The notes beneath the pieces are model-generated. The model ran no database searches. It was not told where the DNA came from and was given only the letters and a program-made list of their open reading frames with translations. This document shows, piece after piece, positions 63,831-64,000 of a DNA stretch of 64,000 bases (position 1 is the first letter of the stretch; every line of letters starts with the position of its first letter). A program made the position numbers and the translations under genes. The stretch comes from Dromiciops gliroides (Eukaryota > Chordata > Mammalia > Microbiotheria > Microbiotheriidae): assembly GCF_019393635.1 (NCBI RefSeq), contig NC_057866.1, positions 278,574,874-278,638,873 of the forward strand, in the 5' to 3' direction.

Positions 63831-64000
63831 GTGGGAAACACTTTTACATATCAAGGACAGGAGAAACTCTTCCTCTGAGGTTTCAGGAGTTGGATCAGGA
63901 AGGCATCAGGGAGTAAGGCCTTTTTCTGGTCCCTAGTCCTTATAACAAGGCCTTCTCAACATGCCATCACAGACAGGGAGTGGAGAAGTGACCTGGATTC

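Noticed and set aside
1-64000. CRISPR array, bacterial operons or phage genes
   Set aside because: No spaced identical repeats and no dense coding. All direct repeats are microsatellites, target duplications or dispersed retroelements of a mammalian genome.

Overview
This window looks like nuclear DNA of a mammal, most likely a marsupial. It is densely sown with a tRNA-derived CORE-SINE: a head resembling 'GGGGCAGCTAGGTGGCACAG' with internal Pol III boxes, a conserved 'GTGTGACCCTGGGCAAGTCA' core, and an A-rich tail. The SINE matches what I remember of Australian-marsupial WSINE1-type elements better than the opossum SINE1 type. That assignment is from memory, not a search. There are also MAR1/MIR-like SINEs, RTE (BovB-like) LINEs and RTE-tailed SINEs, L2/CR1 LINE tails, L1/HAL1-type elements and several solo LTRs. 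I found no convincing protein-coding gene or exon. The long open frames are microsatellite translations, GC-rich noise or transposon relics.

Region 1 (1 to about 20 kb, GC-rich) is a tRNA-gene neighbourhood. It holds two tRNA-Lys(TTT) genes, at 675-747 (+) and 11837-11909 (-). They lie in the arms of a 1.1-1.2 kb inverted repeat whose central 1,015 bp differ at only seven sites. It also holds two tRNA-Arg(TCG) genes, at 6705-6777 (+) and 18128-18200 (+), in 0.5 kb direct repeats that share a 214 bp block with no difference just upstream of the gene. A decayed initiator tRNA-Met copy lies at 13822-13893 (-), and two weaker tRNA-like relics at 17225-17299 (-) and 19193-19262 (-). A CpG-rich stretch follows the second tRNA-Arg. 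The only intact functional genes I can support are these four Pol III genes.

Region 2 (about 15-23 kb) carries two very long purine/pyrimidine microsatellites of opposite strand sense (15.28-15.84 kb and 21.91-22.37 kb), plus solo LTRs with target-site duplications. Region 3 (about 23-64 kb) is AT-richer and repeat-dominated. It includes a pile-up of SINEs in an L1 relic (32.1-34.1 kb), a 3.3 kb L1/HAL1-like element (41.3-44.6 kb), seven well or fairly well delimited LTRs across the whole window, and short RTE insertions with exact target-site duplications. A few stretches without recognisable repeats remain (27.36-28.33, 36.5-37.15, 39.1-39.8, 49.6-50.5, 56.4-58.0 and 60.4-61.3 kb). The first is my best candidate for conserved non-coding DNA.

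Repeat family names come from recognition of sequence style. Boundaries are exact only where a target-site duplication is stated.
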